A DNA stretch of 64,000 nt from the NCBI RefSeq assembly GCF_025215495.1, contig NZ_CP104302.1, positions 2,542,001-2,606,000 on the forward strand. Direction: 5' to 3'. Source of the DNA: Mycolicibacterium brumae (GTDB lineage: Bacteria; Actinomycetota; Actinomycetes; Mycobacteriales; Mycobacteriaceae). The notes below the pieces were generated by a model that saw only the letters and a program-made list of their open reading frames with translations, was not told where the DNA came from and searched no databases. Below are positions 8,234 through 18,662 of the stretch, piece after piece. Within the stretch, counting starts at the first letter, position 1. Every line of letters starts with the position of its first letter. Made by a program: the position numbers and the translations under genes.

Positions 8234-11200
8234 TCACCCGGCCGGCGGACCGGCCGGTCGAGCGGCCGCCCGTCGGCGCGGACGCCTGGTGGTGGCGGGT
8301 TCGGCGATGGCGACGATCACCTCGGCCTCCTCCTCGTCGGAGTCGTCCTCGTCTTCGTCCTCGTCGTCTTCGTCATCACCGTCGTCGTCGAAGTCGTCGT
8401 CCTCTTCGTCTTCTTCGTCGTCTTCTTCGTCGTCGTCTTCATCCGCGTCGTCGGACTCGTCGAAGTCGTCGTCATCGTCTTCGTCGTCTTCGGCGTCGAT
8501 GACCTCGAGGTCGTCGTCCTCGTCTTCGTCGTCGGCGTCCAGGTCGACATCGACCTCGTCGTCCTCATCGGCGTCGTCGTCCTCGGAGTCCTCCTCGTCG
8601 GAATCCTCGGAGTCCTCGTCGAGGTCAGCGGCGTCCAGATCAGCCTCCGCGGTCTCCTCCGCGACCTGCTCGACCGTCTCGGCGTCCACCGCAGCCTCGT
8701 CGACGGCGTCCTCGGCCGACTCGATGACCTCGCCCTCGGCGTGCTCGTCATCGTCGTGCTTGCCCGCCGCGGCCATCGCGCGGAACATCGGGTGCTCGCC
8801 GTGCGGATGCGGCGGGATCTTCGCGACCACGTTCTCTTCCGGCTTCGCCGCGGGCTTCTTGCCCCGCTTGCCGCGCCGGTTGTTCTCGGCCTTGCGCGCG
8901 GGGGCCTGCGCGGAGTCCACCGGGTCGGTGTGCAGCACGATGCCGCGACCCGCGCAGTGCGAGCAGGTGGTGGAGAACGCTTCGATCAGACCGGTGCCGA
9001 GCCGCTTGCGGGTCAGCTGAACGAGCCCCAGCGAGGTGACCTCGGAGACCTGGTGGCGGGTGCGGTCGCGGCCCAGCGCCTCGGTGAGCCTGCGCAACAC
9101 CAGGTCCCGGTTGGACTCCAGCACCATGTCGATGAAGTCGATCACCACGATGCCGCCGATATCGCGCAGCCGCAGCTGGCGGACGATCTCCTCGGCCGCC
9201 TCCAGGTTGTTCTTGGTGACGGTCTGTTCGAGGTTGCCCCCGGCGCCGGTGAACTTGCCGGTGTTGACGTCGACGACGGTCATCGCCTCGGTGCGGTCGA
9301 TCACCAGGGTGCCGCCCGAGGGCAGCCACACCTTGCGGTCCATCGCCTTGGCCAACTGCTCATCGATGCGGTACACGGCGAACACGTCGGGGCCGTCCGG
9401 AGCGGAGGGCTGGTACTTGGTGAGTTTCGTCAGCAGTTCCGGCGCCACCGCGCCGACGTAGCCGTTGATGGTGTCCCAGGCGGCATCACCGGAGACGACA
9501 AGCTCGGAGAAGTCCTCGTTGAACAAGTCGCGGATCACCTTGACCAGCACGTCGGGCTCTTCGTAGAGCGCGACGGCCGCGCCTGCGGCATTCGCCTTGC
9601 GCTTGGCGGCCTCGGCCTCGATCTCGGTCCAGCGTTCCTGCAGCCGGCTGACGTCGGCGCGGATGTCTTCTTCCTTGACGCCCTCGGAGGCGGTGCGGAT
9701 GATCACGCCGGCGTCGGCGGGGACCACCTCGCGCAGGATCTCCTTAAGCCGCTGACGCTCGGTGTCGGGCAGCTTGCGGCTGATGCCGGTGGACGACGCG
9801 CCGGGCACGTAGACCAGGTAGCGGCCGGCCAGCGACACCTGGGTGGTCAGCCGGGCGCCCTTGTGCCCGACGGGATCCTTGCTGACCTGGACCACCACGT
9901 GGTCGCCGGGCTTGAGCGCCTGCTCGATCTTGCGGTTCGCGCCACCCAGGCCGGCGGCCTCCCAGTTGACCTCGCCGGCGTACAGCACGCCGTTGCGGCC
10001 GCGGCCGATGTCGACGAACGCCGCTTCCATCGACGGCAGCACGTTCTGCACGATGCCCAGATAGACGTTGCCGACCAGCGAAGCGGATGCGGCCGAGGTC
10101 ACGAAGTGCTCGACGACGACGCCGTCCTCCAGGACCGCGATCTGGGTGTAGCGGGCGCCCTCGTGCGGTGGCTCGCTGCGGACCTTGTCGCGGACGACCA
10201 TCTTGCGTTCGACGGCTTCGCGGCGGGCCAGGAACTCGGCCTCGCTCAGGATCGGCGGGCGACGCCGGCCGGCGTCGCGTCCGTCGCGGCGGCGCTGGCG
10301 CTTGGCCTCCAGCCGGGTGGATCCGGAGATGCCCTGGATTTCGTCGGGATCATTGTTTCCCCGCCCGGACCGGCGCGGGGCGCGCTCGTGCACGACGGTG
10401 TTCGGCGGATCGTCCGGCGCGGTGTCGGCGTCATCTCCGCCGCCCCCGGTCTTGCGGCGGCGACGGCGGCGGCGGCGCTTGTTGGCCGCGCCCTCGCCGG
10501 CTTCGGCGGCGCCGTTCTCGCCGTCGGCGTCGCCGGATTCCTCGGAGTCGGATTCGGTCTCGGCCGCGGCGTCGGTGTCGCCGTCGGCGGATTCGCCGTC
10601 CCCGTCGGAGCTTTCGCCGTCGGCGGCGCCGTCCCCGTCACCGGATTCGCCATCTCCACCGCGACCGCGGCCGCGACCGCGGCGGCCGCGGCGACGGCGA
10701 CGGTTGGCCGGGCGGGCCTGCTCGTCGTCGCCGGACTCGTCGTCGGAGTCGCCGGATTCGTCCTCGGAGTCCGCGGCGTCTTCCGCCACATCGTCCTTGT
10801 CGGGTTTGTCGGCGGTCTTGGCCACCGGCGGCAGCGCGATGGGCTCGGGGGCGACGAACAGCGGAAGCTCCACCGCCGGCGTCTCCAGCATCAGTCGCGA
10901 CTCGGGCTCGTCACCGGACTCGGCCTCAACGGGCTCGGCCTCGGCGGGCTCGGGCGCCGGAACCGGCGCGCCCTCGAATCCGGCCAGCGCGTTCTCGGCG
11001 TTTGCCAGCAGGTCGCGGACCCGGACCGCTTCGTCGCGAACCACCGAGGAGTGCGCGCTGCGGGTGCGGCCGTCAAGTTCGGCCAGGGCGTCGAGCACCT
11101 TGCGGCTGGTGGTGCCGAGCACGCGGGCCAGGGAGTGCACCCGCAGCCGCTCCGGCAGCTCCTCGACGTCGGGTGCGTCGGCGGCCGGAGGGTCTACCGC

Positions 11201-11296
11201 AGGTGCGGTGTCGGCGCCGTCTGCGGCGCCGATATCGGTCGGCTCGCTTTCAGCGGCGGTGTTGGTGGTGTCGTCTGAATATGCATCGTCGTGCAC
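8234..11296 (-). CDS. rne: Ribonuclease E/G
   Basis: This 1020-residue endoribonuclease for mRNA decay and rRNA processing has the mycobacterial layout. Residues 48-100 form an IF2-N-like segment (RVHSLARVLGTTSRKVLDAL). Residues 165-350 are a disordered acidic linker broken by arginine blocks (about 199-213 and 273-282). The S1-containing catalytic core runs from about 375 (VGNVYLGIVQNVLPSMEAAF) and includes VIDRTEAMTVVDVNTG, IVVIDFIDM and the zinc-link CSHC near 776. The C-terminus from about 855 is strikingly acidic, with long Asp/Glu runs, and ends in a basic [11 protein letters not shown] tail. Arginine-rich blocks beside the core are typical RNA or partner contacts. The stop is followed by the rplU promoter region. 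Confidence 0.96.
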   Translation of the reverse strand: MHDDAYSDDTTNTAAESEPTDIGAADGADTAPAVDPPAADAPDVEELPERLRVHSLARVLGTTSRKVLDALAELDGRTRSAHSSVVRDEAVRVRDLLANAENALAGFEGAPVPAPEPAEAEPVEAESGDEPESRLMLETPAVELPLFVAPEPIALPPVAKTADKPDKDDVAEDAADSEDESGDSDDESGDDEQARPANRRRRRGRRGRGRGRGGDGESGDGDGAADGESSDGDGESADGDTDAAAETESDSEESGDADGENGAAEAGEGAANKRRRRRRRRKTGGGGDDADTAPDDPPNTVVHERAPRRSGRGNNDPDEIQGISGSTRLEAKRQRRRDGRDAGRRRPPILSEAEFLARREAVERKMVVRDKVRSEPPHEGARYTQIAVLEDGVVVEHFVTSAASASLVGNVYLGIVQNVLPSMEAAFVDIGRGRNGVLYAGEVNWEAAGLGGANRKIEQALKPGDHVVVQVSKDPVGHKGARLTTQVSLAGRYLVYVPGASSTGISRKLPDTERQRLKEILREVVPADAGVIIRTASEGVKEEDIRADVSRLQERWTEIEAEAAKRKANAAGAAVALYEEPDVLVKVIRDLFNEDFSELVVSGDAAWDTINGYVGAVAPELLTKLTKYQPSAPDGPDVFAVYRIDEQLAKAMDRKVWLPSGGTLVIDRTEAMTVVDVNTGKFTGAGGNLEQTVTKNNLEAAEEIVRQLRLRDIGGIVVIDFIDMVLESNRDLVLRRLTEALGRDRTRHQVSEVTSLGLVQLTRKRLGTGLIEAFSTTCSHCAGRGIVLHTDPVDSAQAPARKAENNRRGKRGKKPAAKPEENVVAKIPPHPHGEHPMFRAMAAAGKHDDDEHAEGEVIESAEDAVDEAAVDAETVEQVAEETAEADLDAADLDEDSEDSDEEDSEDDDADEDDEVDVDLDADDEDEDDDLEVIDAEDDEDDDDDFDESDDADEDDDEEDDEEDEEDDDFDDDGDDEDDEDEDEDDSDEEEAEVIVAIAEPATTRRPRRRAAARPAGPPAG

Positions 11297-11617
11297 GAAG
11301 TCTCCTTCGGCCCCCGGGCGCGTCTTGGCGACGCGGCCGCGCGAGGGCCCTCGCTATGAGTCCGGCGAGCTGGCCGGGCTTGTCGTGGTCTCGCCCCGGG
11401 CGGCTCTTGTGAAGCCTCACCCGGCGCCTGGGTCCGGTGATGACCGCGACGGCCCGCGCCGCACCGCCGAAGCGGTGGTCGCGCTCGTCTAAGTCTTCAC
11501 CCAGGTGTCCGCCGCCGGCCAGGATGTCCGGGTGGCGACGTTCACCTGTTGCCAGTATCCCATACCGAACCCACAGCTCCGACCAAGACCGGCCGTTCAG
11601 CGAGGCGCGAGGCGTGA
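11297..11617. other. rne upstream region (321 bp, no gene)
   Basis: This gap lies between the rne start and the ndk end. I see no convincing ORF, tRNA or strong hairpin with a U-tract. The part nearest ndk (about 11550-11575) is the least GC-rich and contains GATACT/TATGGGAT-like hexamers on the minus strand. It is the best place for the rne promoter and would give a leader of more than 200 nt, consistent with the long 5' UTRs known for rne genes that autoregulate. The exact promoter is not certain. Confidence 0.35.
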
Positions 11618-12028
11618 CTACGCGCTGGGGAACCAGAGCGCGATCTCGCGCGCGGCCGACTCCGGCGAATCCGAGCCGTGCACCAGGTTGTACTGGGTCT
11701 CCAGGCCGTAGTCACCGCGGATGGTGCCCGGGGTGGCCTTCTCGACGGGGTCGGTGCCGCCGGCGATCTGGCGGAACGCGGCCACCGCACGCGGGCCCTC
11801 CAGCACGGCGGCGACCACCGGGCCGGAGGTGATGAACTCCAGCAGCTCACCGAAGAACGGCTTCTCGGCGTGCTCGGCGTAGTGCGCGCGCGCCACCTCA
11901 TCGGCGACGTTCACCTGCTTGAGTTCCACGATCTTCAGACCCTTGCGCTCAATGCGGGCGAGGATCTCTCCGACCAACTTCCGCTCGACGCCGTCGGGCT
12001 TGATCAAAACCAGGGTCTGCTCAGTCAC
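11618..12028 (-). CDS. ndk: Nucleoside diphosphate kinase
   Basis: This 136-residue kinase exchanges gamma-phosphate between NTPs and NDPs through a phosphohistidine. It starts [21 protein letters not shown] and has the active-site [16 protein letters not shown], with the catalytic His in N-x-V-H-G-S-D. Length equals M. tuberculosis NdkA (Rv2445c). It lies between rne and a DUF4233 gene, all on the same strand. Confidence 0.97.
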   Translation of the reverse strand: MTEQTLVLIKPDGVERKLVGEILARIERKGLKIVELKQVNVADEVARAHYAEHAEKPFFGELLEFITSGPVVAAVLEGPRAVAAFRQIAGGTDPVEKATPGTIRGDYGLETQYNLVHGSDSPESAAREIALWFPSA

Positions 12029-12062
12029 GGCGCACAGCGTAAGGGAAAACCGCGCCGTCGCG

Positions 12063-12476
12063 TCACTCGGGGTCGGTGTGGGTCTGCTGCTGGCTGGGCA
12101 GCAGCCCGAGGCGCTGCCGTCGCAGCACTTCGTGGCGCAGATAGGCGATCAGCAGCCACACCCCGGCGAACAGCAGGCCCATCATGCCGACGGCCGGGTA
12201 CACGGCCCAGCCGGCGATCAGCACGACCTGAGCGGCCAGGTTGGCCCAGATAGCCCACGACCGCCCCTGCAGCCCGGACATCAGCACCAGCAGCGCCGCG
12301 AATCCGATCAGGTAGCTGCGCGAGCCCGCCGTCAGGCCGCCGCCCACTGATCCGACAACCGGCAGTGCCAGCAGCACCACGATCGCCTCCAGGATCAGCG
12401 TTCCGGCCATCACCCCGCGGAAGCTCTTCCAGGGGTCCGTGGCGGGGGGCGGTGGCTCGGGCCTCTCGGCGGTCAC
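12063..12476 (-). CDS. DUF4233 membrane protein (Rv2446c-like)
   Basis: This 137-residue membrane protein has four hydrophobic segments (about 20-42, 48-72, 74-96 and 98-118), preceded by a proline-rich N-terminus ([19 protein letters not shown]). It belongs to DUF4233, found next to folC in actinobacteria; its function is unknown. Its start overlaps the folC stop in ATGA, so its synthesis is probably coupled to folC. No catalytic motif is visible. Confidence 0.85.
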   Translation of the reverse strand: MTAERPEPPPPATDPWKSFRGVMAGTLILEAIVVLLALPVVGSVGGGLTAGSRSYLIGFAALLVLMSGLQGRSWAIWANLAAQVVLIAGWAVYPAVGMMGLLFAGVWLLIAYLRHEVLRRQRLGLLPSQQQTHTDPE

Positions 12477-13894
12477 GCCGGGTCCTTTCCGAACAGGGTG
12501 CGCGCGGCGCCGGCGGTGACGACCGATCCGGTGATCACGATGCCGGCCCCGGACAGCCCGGTCTGCGCGCCGGCTTCCTCGGCCAGCGCGGTGGCGGTTT
12601 CGATGGCGTCGGCCAGTCTCGGCGCGGTGTGCACCCGATCCGGGCCGAACCGGTCGATGGCCAGCAGCGCCAGTTCGTCGACGCCCATCGCCCGCGGCGA
12701 CCCGTTGTGGGTGACCACGGCCTCGTCGAACACCGGTTCCAGCGCGGCCAGGATGCCGACGCAGTCCTTATCCGCCATCACCGACACCACGCCGACCAGA
12801 TGGTGGAAGTCGAACTCCTCGGCCAGGGTCTGCGCCAGCGCGGTGGCGCCCGCCGGGTTGTGCGCGGCGTCGATGAAAACCGTTGGGGCGCTGCGCATCC
12901 GTTCCAACCGGCCCGGGCTGCGGACCGCCGCGAAGCCGGCGCGCACGGCGTCGACGTCGAGTTGCCGCTCGGCGCCGGCGCCGAAGAACGCCTCCACTGC
13001 GGCCAGCGCCAGGACCGCGTTGTGCGCCTGGTGCTCCCCGTGCAGCGGCAGAAAGATGTCTTCGTACACCCCACCGAGACCCTGCAGCCGCAGCAGTTGG
13101 CCGCCGATCGCGGTGCGCCGCTCCAGCACCGCGAACTCCGAGTCCTCGCGCGCCACCGCGGCGTCGGCCCGGATCGCCTGCTCCAGCAGCACCTCCATCG
13201 CCTCCGGGGCCTGTCGGGCGATCACCGCGACGGTCTCCGGTCCCTCGGCGGCCGCGGTGATGATCCCGGCCTTCTCCCCCGCGATGGCCGCCAGGTCCTC
13301 ACCGAGGTAGTCCTGGTGGTCCAGGCCGATGGGAGTGATCACCGCGACCGGGGCGTCGACGACGTTGGTGGCGTCCCACCGCCCACCGAGGCCGACCTCG
13401 ACGACGGCGATGTCCACCGGCGCGTCGGCGAAGGCCGCGAACGCCATGGCGGTGAGCACCTCGAACTTGCTCATCGCCGGCCCGGGCTCGCCGAGGGCGC
13501 CAGACACTGACTGCTCGTCGACCATCAGCACGTACGGCTCGATCTCGGTGTAGGTCTCCACATACGCGGCCGGGGAGATCGGGACGCCGTCGATCGCGAT
13601 CCGCTCCACGGCAGACTGCAGATGCGGGCTGGTGGTGCGGCCGGTGCGCCGGTGCAGCGCGGTGAGCAGGGCGTCGACCATCCGCGCGACCGAGGTCTTG
13701 CCGTTGGTGCCGGCGATGTGGATCGTCGGGTAGCTGCGCTGCGGCGAACCGAGCAGTTCCAGCAGCGCGTTGATCCGCACCAGCGACGGCTCGATCTTGG
13801 TCTCCGGCCAGCGCTGGTCCAGCAGGTGCTCGACCTGCAGCAGGGCCGCGATCTCGTCCGGGGTGGGTTCGGCGGCGCTCATCGGCCCGCTCAC
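12473..13894 (-). CDS. folC: Folylpolyglutamate synthase / dihydrofolate synthase
   Basis: This 473-residue Mur-ligase-family enzyme adds glutamate to dihydropteroate and folates. The ATP-binding P-loop is [19 protein letters not shown] (about 60-78), with [13 protein letters not shown] and the GLDHQDYLG segment typical of FolC. The C-terminal domain begins around 300 ([23 protein letters not shown], first part shown). It corresponds to Rv2447c. The start overlaps the valS stop in ATGA, forming valS-folC-DUF4233 as a coupled unit. Confidence 0.96.
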   Translation of the reverse strand: MSGPMSAAEPTPDEIAALLQVEHLLDQRWPETKIEPSLVRINALLELLGSPQRSYPTIHIAGTNGKTSVARMVDALLTALHRRTGRTTSPHLQSAVERIAIDGVPISPAAYVETYTEIEPYVLMVDEQSVSGALGEPGPAMSKFEVLTAMAFAAFADAPVDIAVVEVGLGGRWDATNVVDAPVAVITPIGLDHQDYLGEDLAAIAGEKAGIITAAAEGPETVAVIARQAPEAMEVLLEQAIRADAAVAREDSEFAVLERRTAIGGQLLRLQGLGGVYEDIFLPLHGEHQAHNAVLALAAVEAFFGAGAERQLDVDAVRAGFAAVRSPGRLERMRSAPTVFIDAAHNPAGATALAQTLAEEFDFHHLVGVVSVMADKDCVGILAALEPVFDEAVVTHNGSPRAMGVDELALLAIDRFGPDRVHTAPRLADAIETATALAEEAGAQTGLSGAGIVITGSVVTAGAARTLFGKDPA

Positions 13895-16569
13895 GGCAGC
13901 GCGGCCAGGCGGGCGGTGATCCGCTCGACTTCCTCGGTGGCCAGTTGCCGGCGACCGCGGATCTTGGCGACCTCCGCTTCGGGCGCCTTGGCCAGGAACG
14001 CCTCGTTGCCGAGTTTGGCGCCGGTGCCCTTGAGCTCCTTCTCTGCGGCGGCCAGCGCCTTCTCCAGCCTGCGGCGTTCGGCGGCGACGTCGACGGCGCC
14101 GGAGGTGTCCACCTCGACCAGCACCGTGCCGTCGGTCAACCGCACCTCGATGGAGGCCGTCGGGGTGAATCCGTCACCGGGTTCAGTGAGCCAGGCCAAC
14201 GCGCTCACCGCGGGCAGCTGGGTCACCAGGTCGGCGGCCTCGACGCCGCGCAGCCGGGCCGGAACCTTCTTGCGGTCGGCCAGGCCCTGGTCGCTGCGGA
14301 ACCGGCGGATCTCGGTGACCAGCGCCTGCATATCCGAGACGCGTTTGGCCGCAACGGGATCCGCCGCGACCCCGCTGGGGCGGGGCCAGGAGGCGACCAC
14401 CACCGACTCGGCGCCGGTGAGCGCGGTCCACAGCGCCTCGGTGACGAACGGCATCACCGGGTGCAGCAGTTTGAGCAGGGTGTCGAGCACCGACGCCAGC
14501 ACCGCGGTGGTCGGTCCGGGGTCCGCGCCGACGTCCTGCGCCGTGTAAATCTGCACCTTCGCCAGTTCGACGTACCAGTCGCAGAACTCATCCCAGGCGA
14601 AGTGGTAGAGCGACTCGCAGGCCCGGTTGAACTCGTAGCTGTCGAACGCCGAATCGACTTCCGCGCGAACGGCTTCGGCGCGGCCCAGGATCCACCGGTC
14701 GGCGTCGCTGAGCTGATCGGCGGGCGGCAGCGGCGCCGGGGCGGCGCCGTTCATCAACGCGAACCGGGTCGCGTTGAACACCTTGGTGGCGAAGTTGCGT
14801 GACGCGCGCGCGTGATCCTCGCCGATGGACAGGTCCCCACCCGGGCTGGCGCCCCGGGCGAGGGTGAACCGCAGCGCGTCCGCGCCGAAGGTGTTCACCC
14901 AGTCCAGCGGGTCGATGCCGTTGCCCTTGGACTTGCTCATCTTGGAGCCGTGCTCGTCGCGAATCAGGCCGTGCAGGAACACGTTCCGGAACGGAACCTG
15001 CGGGCGGCCGCCGTCCGGGCAGCCGTTGCCGGTGACCAAGTCGTCGTGGCCGACGAAGGTGCCGAACATCATCATCCGGGCGACCCAGAAGAACAGGATG
15101 TCGTATCCGGTGACCAGCACGCTGGTGGGATAGAACTCCTCCAGTTCCGGGGTGCGCTCGGGCCAGCCCATGGTGGAGAACGGCCACAGCGCCGAGGAGA
15201 ACCAGGTGTCCAGCACGTCGGGGTCCTGCTCCCAGCCCTCCGGCGGGGTCTCGTCCGGGCCGACGCACACGGTTTGCCCGTCGGGTCCGTGCCAGATCGG
15301 GATCCGGTGGCCCCACCACAGTTGGCGGGAGATGCACCAGTCGTGCATATCGTCGACCCAGGCGAACCAGCGGGGTTCCAGGCTCTGCGGGTGGATGACG
15401 GTGTCGCCGCATCGGACCGCGTCGCCGGCGGCCTTGGCCATCGACTCCACCCGAACCCACCACTGCAGGCTCAACCGTGGTTCGATCGGCTCGCCGCTGC
15501 GCTCGGAGTGTCCGACGCTGTGCAGGTAGGGCCGCTTCTCGGCGACGATGCGGCCTTCGGCGGCCAGCGCTTCGCGCACCGCGACGCGTGCCTCGAATCG
15601 GTCCATGCCGTCGAATTGGGTTCCGGTGTCGGCGATTCGGCCGGCGGTGTCCATGATGGTGGGCATCGCGAGGTTGTGCCGCAACCCGATCTCGAAGTCG
15701 TTGGGGTCGTGCGCCGGGGTGACCTTGACCGCGCCGGTGCCGAACTCGGGGTCGACGTGGGTGTCGGCGACGATCGCGATCGCCCGGTCCACGTACGGGT
15801 GCGGCAGCGTCTTGCCGACCAGGTCGCGGTAGCGCTCGTCGTCGGGGTGCACCGCGATCGCGGTGTCCCCGAGCATGGTCTCCAGCCGGGTGGTGGCCAC
15901 CACGATGTGCGGCTCGTTGTCGTTCATGGAGCCGTACCGGAAAGACACCAGTTCGCCTTCCACGTCGGCGTATTTGACCTCGAGGTCGCTGATCGCGGTC
16001 TGCAGCACCGGTGACCAGTTCACCAGGCGCTCGGCCCGGTAGATCAGCCCCGCGTCATACAGCCGCTTGAAGATGGTGCGCACCGCCCGGGACAGTCCGT
16101 CGTCCATGGTGAAGCGGTCACGGCTCCAGTCCACGCCGTCGCCGATGCGGCGCATCTGCTCGCCGATGGCGCCGCCGGACTCGCGCTTCCACTCCCAGAC
16201 CTTCTCGACGAAGCTCTCCCGGCCCAGCTCTTCCTTGCTGACCCCCGCCGCCGCGAGCTGCTTCTCCACCAGGGTCTGGGTGGCGATGCCGGCGTGGTCC
16301 ATACCCGGCAGCCACAGCACCTCGTAGCCCTGCATGCGTTTGCGGCGGGTCAGCGCGTCCATCAGGGTGTGGTCCAGCGCGTGGCCCATGTGCAGGCTGC
16401 CGGTCACATTCGGCGGCGGCAGCACAATCGAGTAGGGCGGCTTGTCGCTGGACGGGTCGGCGGTGAAGTATCCGGCCTCCACCCAGCCGCGGTACATCTG
16501 CTCCTCTACCGCGCCCGGGTCCCAGGATTTGGGCAGGGACGACGGGGCGGGCGGGTGGGGGTTGGTCAC
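13891..16569 (-). CDS. valS: Valyl-tRNA synthetase
   Basis: This 892-residue class I synthetase charges tRNA-Val and edits Thr mischarging. The HIGH-type motif is HMGH at 60-63 ([17 protein letters not shown]), and KMSKS is intact around 541-545 ([13 protein letters not shown]). Between them lies the CP1 editing domain. The C-terminal coiled-coil arm (about 825-892, [19 protein letters not shown]...) is the usual tRNA-binding tail. It is the first gene of the valS-folC-DUF4233 unit and matches Rv2448c. Confidence 0.98.
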   Translation of the reverse strand: MTNPHPPAPSSLPKSWDPGAVEEQMYRGWVEAGYFTADPSSDKPPYSIVLPPPNVTGSLHMGHALDHTLMDALTRRKRMQGYEVLWLPGMDHAGIATQTLVEKQLAAAGVSKEELGRESFVEKVWEWKRESGGAIGEQMRRIGDGVDWSRDRFTMDDGLSRAVRTIFKRLYDAGLIYRAERLVNWSPVLQTAISDLEVKYADVEGELVSFRYGSMNDNEPHIVVATTRLETMLGDTAIAVHPDDERYRDLVGKTLPHPYVDRAIAIVADTHVDPEFGTGAVKVTPAHDPNDFEIGLRHNLAMPTIMDTAGRIADTGTQFDGMDRFEARVAVREALAAEGRIVAEKRPYLHSVGHSERSGEPIEPRLSLQWWVRVESMAKAAGDAVRCGDTVIHPQSLEPRWFAWVDDMHDWCISRQLWWGHRIPIWHGPDGQTVCVGPDETPPEGWEQDPDVLDTWFSSALWPFSTMGWPERTPELEEFYPTSVLVTGYDILFFWVARMMMFGTFVGHDDLVTGNGCPDGGRPQVPFRNVFLHGLIRDEHGSKMSKSKGNGIDPLDWVNTFGADALRFTLARGASPGGDLSIGEDHARASRNFATKVFNATRFALMNGAAPAPLPPADQLSDADRWILGRAEAVRAEVDSAFDSYEFNRACESLYHFAWDEFCDWYVELAKVQIYTAQDVGADPGPTTAVLASVLDTLLKLLHPVMPFVTEALWTALTGAESVVVASWPRPSGVAADPVAAKRVSDMQALVTEIRRFRSDQGLADRKKVPARLRGVEAADLVTQLPAVSALAWLTEPGDGFTPTASIEVRLTDGTVLVEVDTSGAVDVAAERRRLEKALAAAEKELKGTGAKLGNEAFLAKAPEAEVAKIRGRRQLATEEVERITARLAALP

Positions 16570-16603
16570 CCGACGATTCTATGGAGCCTTGCCCCGGACG
16601 CAC

Positions 16604-16626
16604 GAAAGCCCCCGTCGTGGGGGCCT
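16604..16626 (-). terminator. Hairpin terminator after the DUF937 gene
   Basis: On the minus strand a GCCCCC/GGGGGC stem (16608-16613 with 16619-16624, 5-nt loop) is followed by TTTCGTGC. It sits 20-45 bp after the DUF937 stop and before the valS start, so it probably separates the two transcription units. Confidence 0.65.
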
Positions 16627-16647
16627 TCGCGGTCGATCGGGACGCTG

Positions 16648-17244
16648 CTACTTCTTGCCGAACAGCCCACCCAGAATGTCGCCGAGCGGGTTGTTGTTGC
16701 CTCCCCCGCCGCCCAGGACACTGCCCAGGATGCTGCCCAGCGGATTGTTCCCGCCGCCACCCGAGCTGGCGCCGCCGAGGATCCCGCCCAGCAGGTCGCC
16801 GAGCACATTGCTGTTGCCGCCGGCCTGCGCCTGCTGTTGGTTGCCGCCGAACTGCTTGCCGATGTAGGCCAGCACGATCGGGGCCAGCAGCGGCAGCAGC
16901 TTCTGCACCAGGCCGCTGTTGGTGGCGCCCTGGCTCGACAGCGCCGAGGCGACCGCGCTGCTGTCGTTGCCGCCGAAGATCTTGGCGACGATCTTGTCGC
17001 CGTCGGCCTCGTCGACATCGTCGACGGCGACGCCGCCGTCCAGCAGCGTGGCGTGCTTCTCGGCGGCCGAGGCGATCTTCTCCGACTCCCCGCCGTCGGC
17101 GTTGACCATCAGCCCGCCGAGCATGGCCGGCACCAGCGCATGGATGGTGTTGCGCACTTCGCCCTCGTCCGCGCCCACCTTGCTGGCGATGTCCGCCACC
17201 GGGATCTGCGACATCAGATCGTCAAGACCGGCCATATTGTCCAC
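16648..17244 (-). CDS. DUF937 protein
   Basis: This 198-residue protein has a structured N-terminal half (MAGLDDLMSQIPVADIASKV, then VPAMLGGLMVNADGGESEKI) typical of DUF937. Its C-terminal half is low complexity, rich in Gly, Asn and Gln, with repeats of LGSILGSVLGGGGGNNNPLG type. There is no signal peptide. DUF937 proteins are widespread and of unknown function. The C-terminal G/N repeats end in a short basic LFGKK. This gene is not at this place in M. tuberculosis, where valS is followed directly by Rv2449c. A terminator hairpin follows. Confidence 0.8.
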   Translation of the reverse strand: MDNMAGLDDLMSQIPVADIASKVGADEGEVRNTIHALVPAMLGGLMVNADGGESEKIASAAEKHATLLDGGVAVDDVDEADGDKIVAKIFGGNDSSAVASALSSQGATNSGLVQKLLPLLAPIVLAYIGKQFGGNQQQAQAGGNSNVLGDLLGGILGGASSGGGGNNPLGSILGSVLGGGGGNNNPLGDILGGLFGKK

Positions 17245-17328
17245 CCTTCGTCGTCGGCGGTCGCCGTCGCGGCGGCCGCCCTCACCTGACCCTAGCGCCC
17301 GCGTTTTCGGATGTGTGGCCCAATCGGG

Positions 17329-18597
17329 TTAGTGCAGCCGCTCCACCTCGAACCGGACCCCCGCCGCGGGCAGTCGCGCGGCCAGCGCGTCGCCCATCGC
17401 CGACGCCGGGGTCAGCACCCCGCGCAGCTCCGACAGCGCGTCGCGGTCCAGGGCGAGGGTCAGCCCGCTCTCCCCGAGCAGCACCGAGGTGGCCTTGTAT
17501 CCGGGGTCGCCCTGCTGGGCCATGGTGGCGCGGTAGCGCGCGCCGTGGCTGGTGGTGGTGTAGGTCTGCACCGTGTAGTGGCCGCTTTCCCGGGTCTTCT
17601 CGCTGGGGCCGGTGCCCGGTTTGGGCAGCACCTTCTCCACCAGGGGACGCGGCAGCTTGTCGAAGAACCGGACGCCCAGCGACATCGACGCGCCTTGCAC
17701 CCCGCTGACCACGGCGGCGGCCAGCGGAGCGGCCACCGATTTCCCGAGGCTCAGCTGCTCGGAGTAGGTGAACCGGGCGCCGTAGGCGTGGCCGAGCAAC
17801 GCGTTGCTGCGGCGCACCACCCGGCTGTTGGGCATCGCCATGAAGAACGCGCCGGTCCAGTAGCCGGACAGTTCGGGGGCGATGGTGGCGCCGCGGCGCC
17901 AGCGGACGTCGGGTTCGGCGCCGAACTCCGGTTCGACGGACCGGTCCGGACTCAGGGTGTAGGGGTCGGCCAGCGCCCGGCGCAGTTCCGGATCCGCCGA
18001 GCAGGCGTCCATCATCTCCACCGCCGAAGCCAGGGTGCCGCCGGACGCCCCGCCGGCCATGCTGCGCACCACCATGTCGGTGTCCAGCAGATCCCCGGCG
18101 TCGTCGGCCTGAGCGCGCCGGTACAGCGAGAAGACCGTCAGATCCGAGGGGATGGAGTCGAACCCGCAGGAATGCACGATGCGGGCGCCGGTGTCGATGG
18201 CCTGTTTGTGGAAGCCGTCCATGGACGCCAGGATGAAATTCGGCTCGCCGGTGAGATCGGCGTAGTCGGCGCCGTGCTCGGCGCAGGCCGCCACCAGCGG
18301 CAATCCATACTTGGCGTACGGGCCGACGGTGGTGACCACCACCCGGGTGCGGGCGGCCAGATCCGACAGCGACGCGGGGTCACCGGCGTCGGCGGTGATC
18401 AACGGCCAAGATGACGCAGTCTCGCCGAGTTCGTCGCGGACGGCGGCCAATTTGTCCGGCGAGCGCCCGGCGAGCGCGACGCGCGCCCGCCCGGAAGTGA
18501 TGTCGGGGTGTCCGGCCAGATACTGCGCGGTCAGCTTCCCCACGAATCCGGTGGCGCCGTAGAGGGCGATATCGATCTCACGCTGCGATTCAGTCAT
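17329..18597 (-). CDS. Saccharopine-dehydrogenase-like / trans-acting enoyl reductase family protein (Rv2449c-like)
   Basis: This 422-residue NAD(P)-binding protein has a Rossmann motif near the start (IALYGATGFVGKLTAQYLAG), followed by the AGRSPDKLAAVRDELG and VVTTVGPYAKYGLPLVAACAEHG segments characteristic of the family that includes the phenolphthiocerol trans-acting enoyl reductase. The C-terminal half has weak hydrophobic patches. The start at 18597 (MTESQREIDIALYG) is chosen because it sits just before the Rossmann fold; a longer frame to 18678 lacks support. It matches Rv2449c in order and length. The substrate is unknown, but lipid enoyl or keto reduction is plausible. Confidence 0.85.
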   Translation of the reverse strand: MTESQREIDIALYGATGFVGKLTAQYLAGHPDITSGRARVALAGRSPDKLAAVRDELGETASSWPLITADAGDPASLSDLAARTRVVVTTVGPYAKYGLPLVAACAEHGADYADLTGEPNFILASMDGFHKQAIDTGARIVHSCGFDSIPSDLTVFSLYRRAQADDAGDLLDTDMVVRSMAGGASGGTLASAVEMMDACSADPELRRALADPYTLSPDRSVEPEFGAEPDVRWRRGATIAPELSGYWTGAFFMAMPNSRVVRRSNALLGHAYGARFTYSEQLSLGKSVAAPLAAAVVSGVQGASMSLGVRFFDKLPRPLVEKVLPKPGTGPSEKTRESGHYTVQTYTTTSHGARYRATMAQQGDPGYKATSVLLGESGLTLALDRDALSELRGVLTPASAMGDALAARLPAAGVRFEVERLH

Positions 18598-18662
18598 ATC
18601 GGCGACCGTACCCGCATGCCGGGCCGTCCCGACCGGTTGCGATGCCGGTAGGTTCGGGCGGT

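Noticed and set aside
8310..8640. Serine-rich protein or trinucleotide repeat array on the plus strand
   Set aside because: It is the complement of the Asp/Glu-rich C-terminus of RNase E, not a separate gene.
8741..11278. 845-codon open frame opposite rne on the plus strand
   Set aside because: High-GC antisense shadow; rne is certain on the other strand and the frame shows no domain pattern.
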